The notes: generated by a model from the sequence alone, not told the origin. Positions 27,794 through 36,660 are shown, counted from the stretch's first letter. The stretch: 64,000 nucleotides of DNA from Halorientalis sp. (GCF_028275115.1 NZ_JAQCNH010000055.1:1-64000); one strand, 5' to 3'. Numbers and translations: made by a program.

Positions 27794-28360
27794 CTAAACA
27801 TCCCCGGTCAGCCCGGCCCGCAGGTCCCGCCCGAAGTAGTGACCGAGGAGTGCTGCGAGTGCGCCGAACCCGACGCCGACGGCGACGAGCGGCACGCCCG
27901 GCCCGACCGCCGTCAGAACCAGGTTCCCGAACAGCCAGCTAATCCCCGACGCGAGCGCGCCGCTGGCCGACACCTCGACGTAGCGGCGACGCCCGCTCAT
28001 CAGACCGGTCCCGAACGCCACCGAAGCGACTCCGAGGAGCCCGCCGATGGAGCCGAAAGGGAGGGCCATCCCCGCCAGCAGCATGCCGGCGACGCTGGCG
28101 ACCGACAGGAGCAGGAACGCCCGGAGCGAGAACAGTCCCTCGACGGGGGCGGTCAGGCGCGACGAGAGCGCGCTGAACGGCGCGCGAACGGCAGTGCGGA
28201 GTCGGCCGGTGATTCCCGAGTCGCCGGTGTCGCTGGAGGGTGGTGGCGAGGGCTCGGTCCCGGTCGCCGGTTCGTCGTCGAGTCCCAGCGTCGCGTCGTC
28301 AAGCGGGTCCTCGATGGCGTCGTCGGCCGGCCGGGTCCGTTGGTCGGAACGTTCGGCCAT
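27794..28360 (-). CDS. Membrane protein, unknown
   Basis: 188 residues. The first 65 are acidic and Pro/Ser-rich, hence disordered. Three or four hydrophobic, Gly/Ala-rich helices follow between about residues 78 and 178, with an RRRYVEVSASG loop. No family recognised. It is convergent with the ArsR gene (one-base gap) and divergent from gatD, sharing an AT-rich promoter region around 28361-28400. Confidence 0.72.
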   Translation of the reverse strand: MAERSDQRTRPADDAIEDPLDDATLGLDDEPATGTEPSPPPSSDTGDSGITGRLRTAVRAPFSALSSRLTAPVEGLFSLRAFLLLSVASVAGMLLAGMALPFGSIGGLLGVASVAFGTGLMSGRRRYVEVSASGALASGISWLFGNLVLTAVGPGVPLVAVGVGFGALAALLGHYFGRDLRAGLTGDV

Positions 28361-28468
28361 ACCTGTTATTGTTCGCCCGGCGATGTGAGTCTTTTCCCGC
28401 GGTGGCAGAGTCGGGGGCCAGACGGCCGGAAGGATGGTTTCAAGTCCGGCGGCGCGGTAGACGGAAGT

Positions 28469-29734
28469 ATGAACCCAGGGGACCGGATTCGCGTCGAGCG
28501 CGCGAACCGGACGTACGAGGGCGTGCTGTTGCCATCGACAACGGACGAGAACCTCGTCGTCAAGTTGGAGAGCGGGTACAACGTCGGCGTCACCCGAGAG
28601 GAAGCGACGGTCGACGTGCTCGAAGCCGACACCTACGACGTGGAAAGCGCACAGGACGCCGAGGGCGAGTCGGCTATCGAGTTCGACGACGACCTGCCGA
28701 CGATTTCGCTGATTTCGACCGGCGGCACTATTGCCTCGACGGTCGACTATCGGACGGGCGCGGTGACCGCACAGTTCGACGCCGAGGACGTGCTACGGGC
28801 GGTTCCGGACCTGGCCGGCCGCGCGAACTACCGGGGACGGGTCGTCGCGAACATCCTCTCGGAGAATATGACCCCCGACGTGTGGCAGGACCTCGCACGC
28901 GCCGTGCACGAGGAGATCGAAGCGGGCGCGGACGGCGTCGTCGTCATGCATGGCACCGACACGATGCAGTTCACCGCCGCCGCCCTCGCATTCATACTCG
29001 ACACCCCCGTCCCCGTCGTCTTTACCGGCAGTCAACGCTCCGCGGATCGACCCTCCTCGGACAACGTGATGAACGCCGTCTGTGCGGTCGAGGCGGCCAA
29101 GTCCGACTGCGCCGAGGTCACGGTCTGTATGCACGCCGACGAGGCCGACGAGTGCTGCGCGCTCCATCGCGGGACCCGCGTCCGCAAGAACCACACGTCT
29201 CGCCGGGACGCGTTCGAGACCGTCGGCTCGGAGCCGCTGGGCGAAGTCGACTACGAGAACTGTGAGAGCCACGAGACCGAAGCAGTCACCCTCCGCCGGG
29301 AGTACGCCGAGCGCGGCGAGACAGACCTCGCACTGCACGATGCGCTGGAAACCGACGTGAGTCTCGTGAAGTTCACGCCCGGAACCGACCCCGAGATGCT
29401 CGAAGCCGCAGCCGAGAGCGCACCCGGTGTCGTCATCGAGGGCACTGGACTGGGCCACGTCAACACCGACTGGATCGACACCGTCACAGACGTGGTCGAC
29501 GCCGGGACGACGGTCGTGATGACCAGCCAGTGTCTGGAGGGCCGGGTCTGTGACCGGGTGTACGACACCGGTCGCGACCTGCTCGACGCCGGCGTCATCG
29601 AAGGCGAAGACATGCTCCCGGGGACCGCGAAGGTGAAATTGATGTGGGCGCTCGGGAATGCCGACGACCCCGCCGGAGCCATGCGCGACCCGCTGGCCGG
29701 CGAGATACAGACCCAGTCACGGCCATGGACCTAA
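28469..29734 (+). CDS. gatD: Glutamyl-tRNA(Gln) amidotransferase subunit D
   Basis: 421 residues. With GatE (not in this window) it converts Glu-tRNA(Gln) to Gln-tRNA(Gln); GatD is the archaeal asparaginase-like glutaminase. An N-terminal SH3-like part (MNPGDRIRVE...) leads to the asparaginase core with ISTGGTIAS and MHGTDTM, the two Thr motifs of the active site, then FTGSQRSADRPSSD and the closing TSQCLEGR. Start ATG 28469 fits the family; the frame is open further upstream by chance. Confidence 0.95.
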   Translation: MNPGDRIRVERANRTYEGVLLPSTTDENLVVKLESGYNVGVTREEATVDVLEADTYDVESAQDAEGESAIEFDDDLPTISLISTGGTIASTVDYRTGAVTAQFDAEDVLRAVPDLAGRANYRGRVVANILSENMTPDVWQDLARAVHEEIEAGADGVVVMHGTDTMQFTAAALAFILDTPVPVVFTGSQRSADRPSSDNVMNAVCAVEAAKSDCAEVTVCMHADEADECCALHRGTRVRKNHTSRRDAFETVGSEPLGEVDYENCESHETEAVTLRREYAERGETDLALHDALETDVSLVKFTPGTDPEMLEAAAESAPGVVIEGTGLGHVNTDWIDTVTDVVDAGTTVVMTSQCLEGRVCDRVYDTGRDLLDAGVIEGEDMLPGTAKVKLMWALGNADDPAGAMRDPLAGEIQTQSRPWT

Positions 29735-29735
29735 G

Positions 29736-30689
29736 ATGAGCGACTCAGGGGGCGGCGACGAGAAAACGGACGCTCCAGCCGTCGGCGTCCGGCAGGCCCG
29801 CGCCGACGACCACGACGGGGTCGTCGGCTTCACCGACGACACCTGGCCGGACCGCGACGTCAGTGACTACCTCCCACGTGTGTTCCCCGAGTGGGTCGCC
29901 ACCGACGGTCCCGACCAGCGGACGTTCGTGGCGACGGTCGACGGCAGCCCTGCAGGTGTCCTACAGGCGGTACTCCTCTCCGGCCACGAGGCCTGGGCAC
30001 AGGGGATGCGTGTCGCCCCCGACGCCCGCGGACTGGGACTGGCACACCGCCTCACCGGAGCCGTCTTCGATTGGGCGGTCGGGCGGGGCGCGACCGTCTG
30101 TCGTACCCTCGTCTTCTCCTGGAACGTGGACGGGTTAGCCACTTCCAGAGGCGTCGGGTTCGAGCCCGCCACCGAGTTCCGGTGGGTGCATCCCGAACCC
30201 GATGCCCGGGCTGTGAGTGACACGAACCACACCGTCACCGACCGCGCGAGCGCGGCTTGGGGCTACTGGCAGCGCAGCGACGCCAGTCGAGCGCTCCGGG
30301 GGCTGACGCTCGCGTCCGACGAATCCTGGGCCGTCCGGGAGTTGACTCGTGAGAGGCTTCGGCGACTCGCCGACGAAAAGAGAGTGTTCACAGTGCACGC
30401 AGAACGCGGCGGGACGCGAGGGATGGCCTACCGTGCCCGCGACTACGAACCTGGCGAGGGCGACGAGCGGGTCGCGGAGTACGGCGTCGCCGCGTGGGCG
30501 AACGTGCCGGCTGCCCGTGCGCTGTTCGCCGCGATATCGCGGGACGCGGCCGCGGTCGATGCGGATCGGACCCGCGTGTTGATACCCGAAACGCCACGAG
30601 CGGTCAGCGACGCGGCCTACACGGGCGTCGAACTCGGGGCGGAACCCGACTTCGTGCTGGAGGCCGATCTGACCGGTCGCGGCGCGTGA
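29736..30689 (+). CDS. GNAT family N-acetyltransferase
   Basis: 317 residues. The N-terminal GNAT domain includes MRVAPDARGLGLAHRLTGAVFDWAV, the acetyl-CoA pyrophosphate-binding motif (R/Q-x2-G-x-G/A form RGLGLA). A second half of similar size looks like a degenerate GNAT repeat. Target unknown. It starts one base after the gatD stop, suggesting one transcript. Confidence 0.88.
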   Translation: MSDSGGGDEKTDAPAVGVRQARADDHDGVVGFTDDTWPDRDVSDYLPRVFPEWVATDGPDQRTFVATVDGSPAGVLQAVLLSGHEAWAQGMRVAPDARGLGLAHRLTGAVFDWAVGRGATVCRTLVFSWNVDGLATSRGVGFEPATEFRWVHPEPDARAVSDTNHTVTDRASAAWGYWQRSDASRALRGLTLASDESWAVRELTRERLRRLADEKRVFTVHAERGGTRGMAYRARDYEPGEGDERVAEYGVAAWANVPAARALFAAISRDAAAVDADRTRVLIPETPRAVSDAAYTGVELGAEPDFVLEADLTGRGA

Positions 30690-31006
30690 CTGTCTCAACT
30701 GTGGAAACTGTTCGAGGGCGCTGGCAGAGCTGTTCGCCTGGCCGACACGCTGTGCGACCCGACGATTAGGGCCTCGTGCGGTGTCGTGTTGTGCAGTTCG
30801 CCGGTGCTGTCCGCCCTCACTGAGGCACTGACGGGTGCTTCGGGTGACTCGTGGCTTGCCGGGACGCCTCTGGAGACCCCTCTCACGAACGGGTCCGTCG
30901 GTCTCGGGTCGTTCGTCGCGTCCGAGGACGTCGTCTGTGTGACCGGTGTCAGCCATGCCCGGGCCGTGCTGGCCGAGGGTCATGAGCCGCGTGACCGATT
31001 TCGAGT
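30690..31006. other. Gene-poor interval
   Basis: 317 bases between a GNAT gene and the SAMP1-like gene. Open frames exist on both strands but none has a convincing start, haloarchaeal composition or known motif. It may contain decayed coding sequence; I can name nothing in it. Confidence 0.4.
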
Positions 31007-31285
31007 TTACCCGCCGCTGACCGGTGGGAACAACGCGAGTTCGTCGCCTGCCTCCAGTTCGGTGTCCCGGCCCTCGGCGGAGACAAACGGGTTGTCCCCG
31101 TTGTGGAGGACGCGGATGTGGTCGCGCAACTCGCCGTCGTCGTCCAGAACCTCCGCGGCGAGTTCGGGGTGGGCGTCGAGCAGTGCGTCGAGCGCGTCGC
31201 CGAAGGTCGCCCCCGGCTGGACGTCGACCGCGACGTCCGACTGGCCGACGACTTCCTTGAGGTTGGCGAACAGCTTCCACTCCAT
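31007..31285 (-). CDS. samp1: Ubiquitin-like small archaeal modifier protein, SAMP1 type
   Basis: 92 residues starting MEWKLFANLKEVVGQ. It ends in DELALFPPVSGG, the exposed di-glycine tail that E1-like UbaA activates. The beta-grasp fold of ThiS/MoaD is evident, and the sequence closely follows Haloferax SAMP1, which is both a protein modifier and the MoaD-type sulfur carrier for molybdopterin synthase. It could therefore act with the MoaB encoded near 9 kb. The upstream in-frame residues before this ATG are not conserved-looking. Confidence 0.9.
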   Translation of the reverse strand: MEWKLFANLKEVVGQSDVAVDVQPGATFGDALDALLDAHPELAAEVLDDDGELRDHIRVLHNGDNPFVSAEGRDTELEAGDELALFPPVSGG

Positions 31286-31419
31286 ACCGGCAGGAGCGGC
31301 CGCGGCGATAAAAGCGGTTCTGCTTCGCTCGTCGCCCACGCCGTTCGCGGGCGCGTCCTACCCAGCCCACGTTCGACGGGCCTTTCGACGGACGAGTCAC
31401 GCGGCTCACGGGTCCCGAC

Positions 31420-31690
31420 GGTCACCGTTCGCTCGTTCGGCGACGCACGCTTCGAGTTCCGAGGCGCACAGGGCTACCAGGACTGTGGACGACGTCCCGC
31501 GAATCTCGGCTCTGAACTCGTCGGACAGCGGCGAGTCCCTCCACGTCCGACACGTCGCCGACCACGTCGATGTGGACCTGTCCCGCCGCGACCAGATCGA
31601 GACCCCGGTGACGTAATTGAACCCGAAGCCCGGAGTCCGCGTGACCGGCGCGGGGACGACACCGGTGAGAAACTCGACGTGGCCTCCTCC
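31420..31690 (-). pseudogene. Possible frameshifted gene remnant
   Basis: In one minus frame the sequence reads GHVEFLTGVVPAPVT and later DEFRAEIRGTSSTVLVALCASELEAC; between them a second frame gives the more halophilic GLDLVAAGQVHIDVVGDVSDVEG. Third-position G/C is high in each piece. This fits an old gene with two frameshifts, but short open pieces also arise by chance in GC-rich DNA. No family recognised. Confidence 0.25.
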
Positions 31691-31706
31691 TCGTCATAAA
31701 CGGAGC

Positions 31707-31745
31707 GGGAGCGAAGCTCCCTCAAGCAGTCGGGCGTAGCCCGAC
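31707..31745. repeat. Pair of perfect hairpins
   Basis: GGGAGC-gaa-GCTCCC at 31707-31721 and GTCGGGC-gta-GCCCGAC at 31729-31745, seven bases apart. Tandem hairpins of this kind occur at the 3' ends of haloarchaeal IS200/IS605 (TnpB) elements. No tnpA or tnpB reading frame survives here, so the assignment is tentative. Confidence 0.45.
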
Positions 31746-32057
31746 GACGGCGAGGCTCCCCGAACCACACCGCAGGTTTGGGAGAGTTGCTGGTTTGCAG
31801 ACCGGTCGGCATAACGGGTCTCCTGGCGGGGCCAGACCGCCGTTACTCCTATCCACAGAGGGATTCGGAGTTACCGTAATTAGGAATCCAGCGGCCCGAA
31901 GGGGATTCCCTCGAACGTGGATTTCCCGAATCCAATAGTATTCGGTTACTCGGGCGGTTGAGGCCGCTTCGGTGTATATCATGATATATGTTCAAGGAAA
32001 GTAAATCTCAGGATGGAGAAAACGGGTGAATGCGTCCTGAGGTGGACGCGATTCACG

Positions 32058-32075
32058 CCCGCCGTGAACGGCGGG
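32058..32075. repeat. Perfect palindromic hairpin, possible IS605-type end or terminator
   Basis: CCCGCCG-tgaa-CGGCGGG, a 7-bp GC stem with a TGAA tetraloop, flanked by ATTCACG on the left and GATTCTC on the right. It resembles the subterminal palindromes of IS200/IS605-family elements. It could also stop transcription. Confidence 0.4.
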
Positions 32076-32227
32076 ATTCTCTCGCTGTATCAAGATAGAT
32101 TCCGAGCAGAATCTCGACCGGAACGAACGCTACGGGCTGGCTGAGACCGCCTCGTCGAAGACAGTACCGCCAGGTGGCGACCGTCCGGTCCGGCGGCTTT
32201 ATCAGCTCTCACGTCGGACGAGAGCGT

Positions 32228-33394
32228 ATGGCGTCCCGGCGCGCGTTGTTCGGTACTCGGGTGACGGTGTTGCTGGTGACGCTCGTCGCGGTCCTCTCGT
32301 TCGCAACGGGTGTCGTCTATATTGGGACGACACAGGTCGGCCCTCTCGACGCGTACGTCCCCGAGAGTGTCGAACAGGCTGCCGGCTTCACCGGCGCACT
32401 CACGGGATTCCTGATGCTCGCGAGCGCGCTCGGCCTCAGGCGAGGGCTCCGCGTCGCCTGGTACTCGACCGCACTGCTGTTGCCCGCCACTGCGGTCCAG
32501 GGACTGGCTCAGTCGGGTCAGAGCCGCTACCCGCTCGCACTCGTCGCCCTCTCCCTGCTCTCGCTCCCGTTCGTTTTGCGCGACTACGGCCGGTTCGACC
32601 GGCGGGTGGACCTCTCGATAACGCAACTCGCGGCGATGGCCGCGCTCGTGGGTACGACGGTGTACGGGACCGCCGGAACCTATCGGCTCCGCGCGGAGTT
32701 CGAGAACGTCGAGACCCTCCTCGACGCCGTCTACTACACCATCGTCACTGCGAGCACGGTCGGGTACGGCGACGCGGTCCCTGTCACACAACAGGCCCGC
32801 CTTTTTTCAGTCTCCGTGCTGATTCTGGGCGTGGCGAGTTTCACCCTCGCGCTGGGGTCGCTGCTGGGCCCGGCCGTCGAAGCGCGGTTCGCGCACACAC
32901 TCGGTATCATGACAGAACGACAGTTCGGACTGCTCGAGGACCACGTCATCGTTCTCGGCTACGGCGATATGACGGAAGCGATCATCGAAGAACTCTCCGG
33001 GTCGACACCGTTCGTCGTCATCACACCGGATCAGGACGCGGCGGCGGCACTCAGCGCCCGCGACGTCGCGGTGCTGTCGGCCGACCCCAGCGACGAGGAA
33101 CCGCTCCAGCGCGCGAGCATAGAGAACGCCCGCGCGATGGTCGCCGCAACCGACAGCGACGCCAACGACGCGCTGGCGATTCTCACCGCCAAGTCACTCA
33201 CCCCCGAGGTCCGGGTCGTCGCCGGTGCGACGGATCGGGAGAACGTCGAGAAACTCAGGCGAGCAGGCGCAGACACGGTCATCAGCCCCATGGTCATCGG
33301 CGGCCACCTGCTCGTCGAGTCGGCACTGGGCGACGACGACGTGGAGTCGCTGGCCGGGCAGTTGAGCGGTGACGAGACCGGGGAGAACAACTGA
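32228..33394 (+). CDS. Potassium channel with RCK (TrkA-N) domain
   Basis: 388 residues. About four N-terminal hydrophobic helices precede a classic two-helix pore module with selectivity filter STVGYGD (about residue 180). A cytoplasmic RCK/TrkA-N Rossmann domain begins DHVIVLGYGDMTEA and runs to about residue 370. The RCK domain gates K+ flux in response to ligands such as NAD(H), nucleotides or Ca2+. Halophiles keep molar K+, so such channels matter for osmotic balance. A GGCTTTATC TATA element 28 bases before the ATG implies a leaderless mRNA. Confidence 0.93.
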   Translation: MASRRALFGTRVTVLLVTLVAVLSFATGVVYIGTTQVGPLDAYVPESVEQAAGFTGALTGFLMLASALGLRRGLRVAWYSTALLLPATAVQGLAQSGQSRYPLALVALSLLSLPFVLRDYGRFDRRVDLSITQLAAMAALVGTTVYGTAGTYRLRAEFENVETLLDAVYYTIVTASTVGYGDAVPVTQQARLFSVSVLILGVASFTLALGSLLGPAVEARFAHTLGIMTERQFGLLEDHVIVLGYGDMTEAIIEELSGSTPFVVITPDQDAAAALSARDVAVLSADPSDEEPLQRASIENARAMVAATDSDANDALAILTAKSLTPEVRVVAGATDRENVEKLRRAGADTVISPMVIGGHLLVESALGDDDVESLAGQLSGDETGENN

Positions 33395-33397
33395 CCG

Positions 33398-35032
33398 TCA
33401 GCGGTAGCGGTTGCGGTCCACGATGGCCACGTCGCAGTCCAGGTCGCGGATGCGCTCGAACGTCGGCGGGGAGACCAGCCGCGAGGCGCGACTCCGGTCC
33501 ATGCTCGCACCCAGAAACACTATGTCGTGGTTGGTTGCGGTTTCGGACAGGAACTCCTTGATGTGGTCGCGCGAGACACGCGTCTCGATTGAGCCCTCGA
33601 ACGTCTCGACCAGATCCGAGAGCATGTTCTCGGCGCGGCGGCGGTTCCCGTCGCCGTGCAGACAGTGTGCGACGCCAACGCGGCCGGTCCGGCCGGTCAG
33701 TCTGAGTCCGAAGTCGATCATCGCGTGGGCCACGTCGCCCGCCTGCCGAACTGGCACGAGAACGCGGTGCCAGCGGGTCTGGCCCGCGGAGGACCGGTGG
33801 ACGAGCACGTCCACGTCGCCGCGAAAGAGGACCCGGACGAACGACGAGAGGCTGCCGTGGTGCTGTTCGTACGGCGTCGCAATCAGGTCGCAGTTCGTCT
33901 CGTGTGCGGTCGAGAGTACCGTCGAGGCGGGCGTCCCGCCAGTCGTGGTGACGACGGCTTCGCACGGCACGCCGACTTTCGTTTCGATCTGTGCGGCCTG
34001 TTCTTCCAGTCGGCTGGCGGCAGTCGAGGCGGCGCGATGCTCGGCCATCTCGTCGAGCGGGTTTGTCTCGAGTTCGTCGTCTGCGGTCGGAGTGACCGGG
34101 TCGCTGGCGTCCGAGTTCGCCTCCGGGTCCGTGTGGCCACCGTCGGGTCTGTGCCCCAGGGAGGCCTCACTCGCGTCACTCGTCCGAGCGCCGTTGGTAT
34201 CGACGCTGTCCCTCCGTTCGAGCAACCGTCGCTCGGCGGCGGCCACCTGTTCGTCGTCGACAAGGTCCAGCAGGACGACCTTCCCGGCTTCGTGGGCACC
34301 CGCCAGTTCCGCGGCCAACATCGCCGTCGCCTCGGCCTCGTCGGTCCGCATCGGAACCAGTACGTGGTCGTCGCCTTTGGTCGACTGGTAGAGATACCGT
34401 GCCCGTTCCTCGAAGAAGGCCTCGCGCCACACCAGAAAGACGCCGGCGACCAGCGTCGAGGAGGCGAGGACACTCCCGACGTGCGCCAGGCGCGGCGTGA
34501 GCGCAACCGACACGCCCGCCAGCACGTCGAGCGTAAGGGAGTTCGCGCCGCTGACGTCGATGACGTGAACTAACAGTGCGCTTGAGTACGCGGATGCTTC
34601 TTCGACGGTGAGTAGCCAGGTAACGAGTCCCGTCAGGAAGACGGAAAACGCCGCGGCGCCGGGGTCCACGGCGGTCCGGCCGGGCGTCGCCCAGAGTCCA
34701 GTCGCGACACCGTACGCGAACCAGCCACAGAGCGCGCCGACGGTCAGGCCACCGACGAATCGTGTCGGCGAGGCGTACTCACTCTCCGGTCTGGCAAAGA
34801 GCGTGTACGTCCCCGCGGCCAGTGGCGGAAAGAGCAGGAAGGGCAGCACCGACACCAGGTTCGAGAGCCACGTGACGACGGCGATGAGCAGCGGAACGAA
34901 CACTAGTACCGAGAGGTGAGCTAGGTTCCGTGTGTTCTCCAGCCAGCGACGGACGGTCCACAGTTCGCGGCGCTCGAACCGGCGTACCCGTGCCCGCGCC
35001 GACGCGAGACGTTCACGCACCCGGTCGCGCAT
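33398..35032 (-). CDS. HPP-family membrane protein fused to universal-stress domains
   Basis: 544 residues from ATG 35032. Residues about 30-215 form an HPP-type integral membrane domain (LLFPPLAAGTYTLFARPESEYASPTRFVGG...). Two USP-type alpha/beta domains follow: the first (about 220-440) is interrupted by a disordered acidic insert, the second (about 445-540) begins WHRVLVPVRQAGD and contains VFLGASMDRSRAS. HPP proteins include nitrite transporters of chloroplasts and cyanobacteria. The combination suggests a transporter regulated by nucleotide-binding stress domains; the substrate is unknown. It is convergent with the K+ channel gene. Confidence 0.85.
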   Translation of the reverse strand: MRDRVRERLASARARVRRFERRELWTVRRWLENTRNLAHLSVLVFVPLLIAVVTWLSNLVSVLPFLLFPPLAAGTYTLFARPESEYASPTRFVGGLTVGALCGWFAYGVATGLWATPGRTAVDPGAAAFSVFLTGLVTWLLTVEEASAYSSALLVHVIDVSGANSLTLDVLAGVSVALTPRLAHVGSVLASSTLVAGVFLVWREAFFEERARYLYQSTKGDDHVLVPMRTDEAEATAMLAAELAGAHEAGKVVLLDLVDDEQVAAAERRLLERRDSVDTNGARTSDASEASLGHRPDGGHTDPEANSDASDPVTPTADDELETNPLDEMAEHRAASTAASRLEEQAAQIETKVGVPCEAVVTTTGGTPASTVLSTAHETNCDLIATPYEQHHGSLSSFVRVLFRGDVDVLVHRSSAGQTRWHRVLVPVRQAGDVAHAMIDFGLRLTGRTGRVGVAHCLHGDGNRRRAENMLSDLVETFEGSIETRVSRDHIKEFLSETATNHDIVFLGASMDRSRASRLVSPPTFERIRDLDCDVAIVDRNRYR

Positions 35033-35102
35033 AGCACCGATTAGCGAGCCGTCCACTTCAAACGCCCGCCGACGATCGGTATCGAGGCGGTCGGCACCGA
35101 CC

Positions 35103-35828
35103 TCAGACGGTCGTCGCGGCGTCCAGCGATATTTCGATCGCTCGCTGGATGTTGTTTTTGGCCTTCGCCGGGAGTTCGTCGTCCTCTGTCTCGCCTTTCT
35201 GTGTGCCGTCGACCAGATTGCCGTCGACGGTGCAGATGGCACCCGCGGCCATGTTCTTGCGCCGGGCCAGTGAAAAAATCGCCGCGGCCTCCATCTCGAC
35301 GGCCAACAGTCCCGCAGCCTCCCAGCGCTCGACGTACTCCTCGGTTTCGGCGTAGAAAGCATCGTCCGTGGTGACCGGCCCGACGTGGACGTCCTCGTCG
35401 TTCGCTTCCGCGCTGTCCACCAGTGCCGAGAGGACGGCGTAGTCGGGGACTGCGGGCACCGTATCGGCCTCGTAGCGACCGGTCGTCCCCTCGTCTTTGG
35501 CCGCCCCGGTCGCGACGACCATGTCGCCGATTTCGATGCCGGACTGGAGCGCGCCGGTCGTCCCGACCCGAATTACCGTCTCGACGCCGACCGCGTGGAG
35601 TTCCTCGACCGCGATAGCAGCCGACGGACAGCCGACTCCGGTCGAGCAGATCGTCAGGTCCTGCCCCTCGTAGGTGGCGTTGACGAGTTTGTATTCGCGG
35701 TTCTGCGTGACCGTCGCCGACTCGTCGCAGGTGTCGGCGATGCGGTCGACGCGACCGGGGTCACCCGGCAGAAGCGCGACGTCCGCCAGGTCTCCCGGTT
35801 CGACCAGTAGGTGTGGTTGTTTGGCCAT
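35103..35828 (-). CDS. udp: Uridine phosphorylase (nucleoside phosphorylase family)
   Basis: 241 residues of the PNP/UDP family. Motifs include LLPGDPGRVDRIA at the phosphate site, ICSTGVGCPSAAIAVEEL, RVGTTGALQ and the substrate-binding VEMEAAAIFSLA. It splits uridine (or a related nucleoside) with phosphate in salvage. deoC, acting on deoxyribose phosphate, lies 2 kb away and may share the pathway. Confidence 0.92.
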   Translation of the reverse strand: MAKQPHLLVEPGDLADVALLPGDPGRVDRIADTCDESATVTQNREYKLVNATYEGQDLTICSTGVGCPSAAIAVEELHAVGVETVIRVGTTGALQSGIEIGDMVVATGAAKDEGTTGRYEADTVPAVPDYAVLSALVDSAEANDEDVHVGPVTTDDAFYAETEEYVERWEAAGLLAVEMEAAAIFSLARRKNMAAGAICTVDGNLVDGTQKGETEDDELPAKAKNNIQRAIEISLDAATTV

Positions 35829-35873
35829 ACTCGTGATTTAGCCAGCGACTACAAAATGGGCAGGGGTCGGCAC

Positions 35874-36542
35874 TCAGGACTTCGAGTCGTCACGGCCCAG
35901 CAGGCGACCAACCGGGCCGACGAACTGCGAGAGTGAGAGGTCGGTCGACTCGAAGTACTTTTTCCCTCGGTACGCGCCACGAGCGGGGAACCCGATGAGG
36001 AAAAAGACAGCCGCAGTCAGAAAGATCGGAACCGGCGACACCGGTAGCAGTGACTGCTGGACGATTCCCTCTACGAGCAACAGACCGAGCAGGAATACGC
36101 CTGCCAGGACCGAATGCCGGCCGAGGCTCCCGATAAACGCCCAGCGTGGGCTGTCGGTCTCCAGCGGTTCGTCGGTGTCGTCGACCCCAACCGACGGGGA
36201 CGACGGCGTGCCAGACGCCTGGTCCGGGGTAGCAGGTGCAGGTCCGCCATCGGCCGTGTCGGTGGGCCCTGCCTCCGGTTCAGCCGCTACGGAGTCCGGT
36301 TCGGGCACTGCGCGCCACCACACGCGGCCGACTCCCACGTCCTTCGAGTCGAGTTCGTTCCGGGTTACGAGGTCTTCCAACCGGTTCAGGGTGGCCCGCT
36401 TCCCGATCGGCAGCTCCTCCGCGACCTCCGAGGTGGTCAGGACCGGATCGTCCGTCCCCTCGAAAACACTCAGAATGTTCTCGTCCCGCGCCTTCTGGGC
36501 GGGTGCCCGCGGATACTCCTCGGAACCGGAGTCAGAGGGCAT
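35874..36542 (-). CDS. Membrane-anchored winged-helix protein
   Basis: About 222 residues. Residues 15-75 form a wHTH (NILSVFEGTDDPVLTTSEVAEELPIGKRATLNRLEDL). A disordered acidic Pro/Ser linker follows, then two transmembrane helices (about 135-155 and 160-182) and a basic tail. This suggests a DNA-binding domain tethered to the membrane, perhaps a one-component sensor. Start uncertain: 36542, 36563 and 36569 are in frame. A TATAAAAT element at about 36582-36590 places transcription start near 36558, which favours 36542. Confidence 0.8.
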   Translation of the reverse strand: MPSDSGSEEYPRAPAQKARDENILSVFEGTDDPVLTTSEVAEELPIGKRATLNRLEDLVTRNELDSKDVGVGRVWWRAVPEPDSVAAEPEAGPTDTADGGPAPATPDQASGTPSSPSVGVDDTDEPLETDSPRWAFIGSLGRHSVLAGVFLLGLLLVEGIVQQSLLPVSPVPIFLTAAVFFLIGFPARGAYRGKKYFESTDLSLSQFVGPVGRLLGRDDSKS

Positions 36543-36650
36543 ATAAACCCATATTTCTTCCATACGCATTAATCTATGGGATTTTATACGTCCGCGTCGG
36601 GCCTGTCTGGTCCGAATTTCGTCTTTACGAAGTAAGGTTCACGAGCAGTA

Positions 36651-36660
36651 ATCTTTATAC
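36651..36660 (+). promoter_or_regulatory. TATA element before structured-RNA candidate
   Basis: ATCTTTATAC on the plus strand. Initiation would be expected near 36682, seven bases before the long stem described in the next entry. No protein gene in this direction starts nearby. Confidence 0.45.

Larger units (their letters stand above)
31286..32227. other. Long non-coding scar with hairpins and decayed sequence
   Basis: 942 bases without an intact gene. Between 31420 and 31690 the minus strand shows haloarchaeal-like coding character that jumps between frames. From 31700 to 32085 base composition drops toward AT and several perfect hairpins occur. The last part (32090-32227) is promoter for the potassium-channel gene. 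The whole interval looks like remains of mobile and host sequence. Confidence 0.5.

Noticed and set aside
30150-30180. tRNA T-arm-like GGTTCGAGCCC
   Set aside because: Lies inside the GNAT gene in frame; no matching acceptor, D or anticodon stems around it.
30786-31616. 276-codon plus frame across the SAMP1-like gene
   Set aside because: Mostly antisense to samp1 and without initiation signals; the part before 31006 may be decayed sequence but nothing is recognisable.
31722-31982. 86-codon minus frame through the hairpin region
   Set aside because: Crosses both hairpins, has low third-position G/C and no known motif; more likely decayed mobile DNA than a gene.
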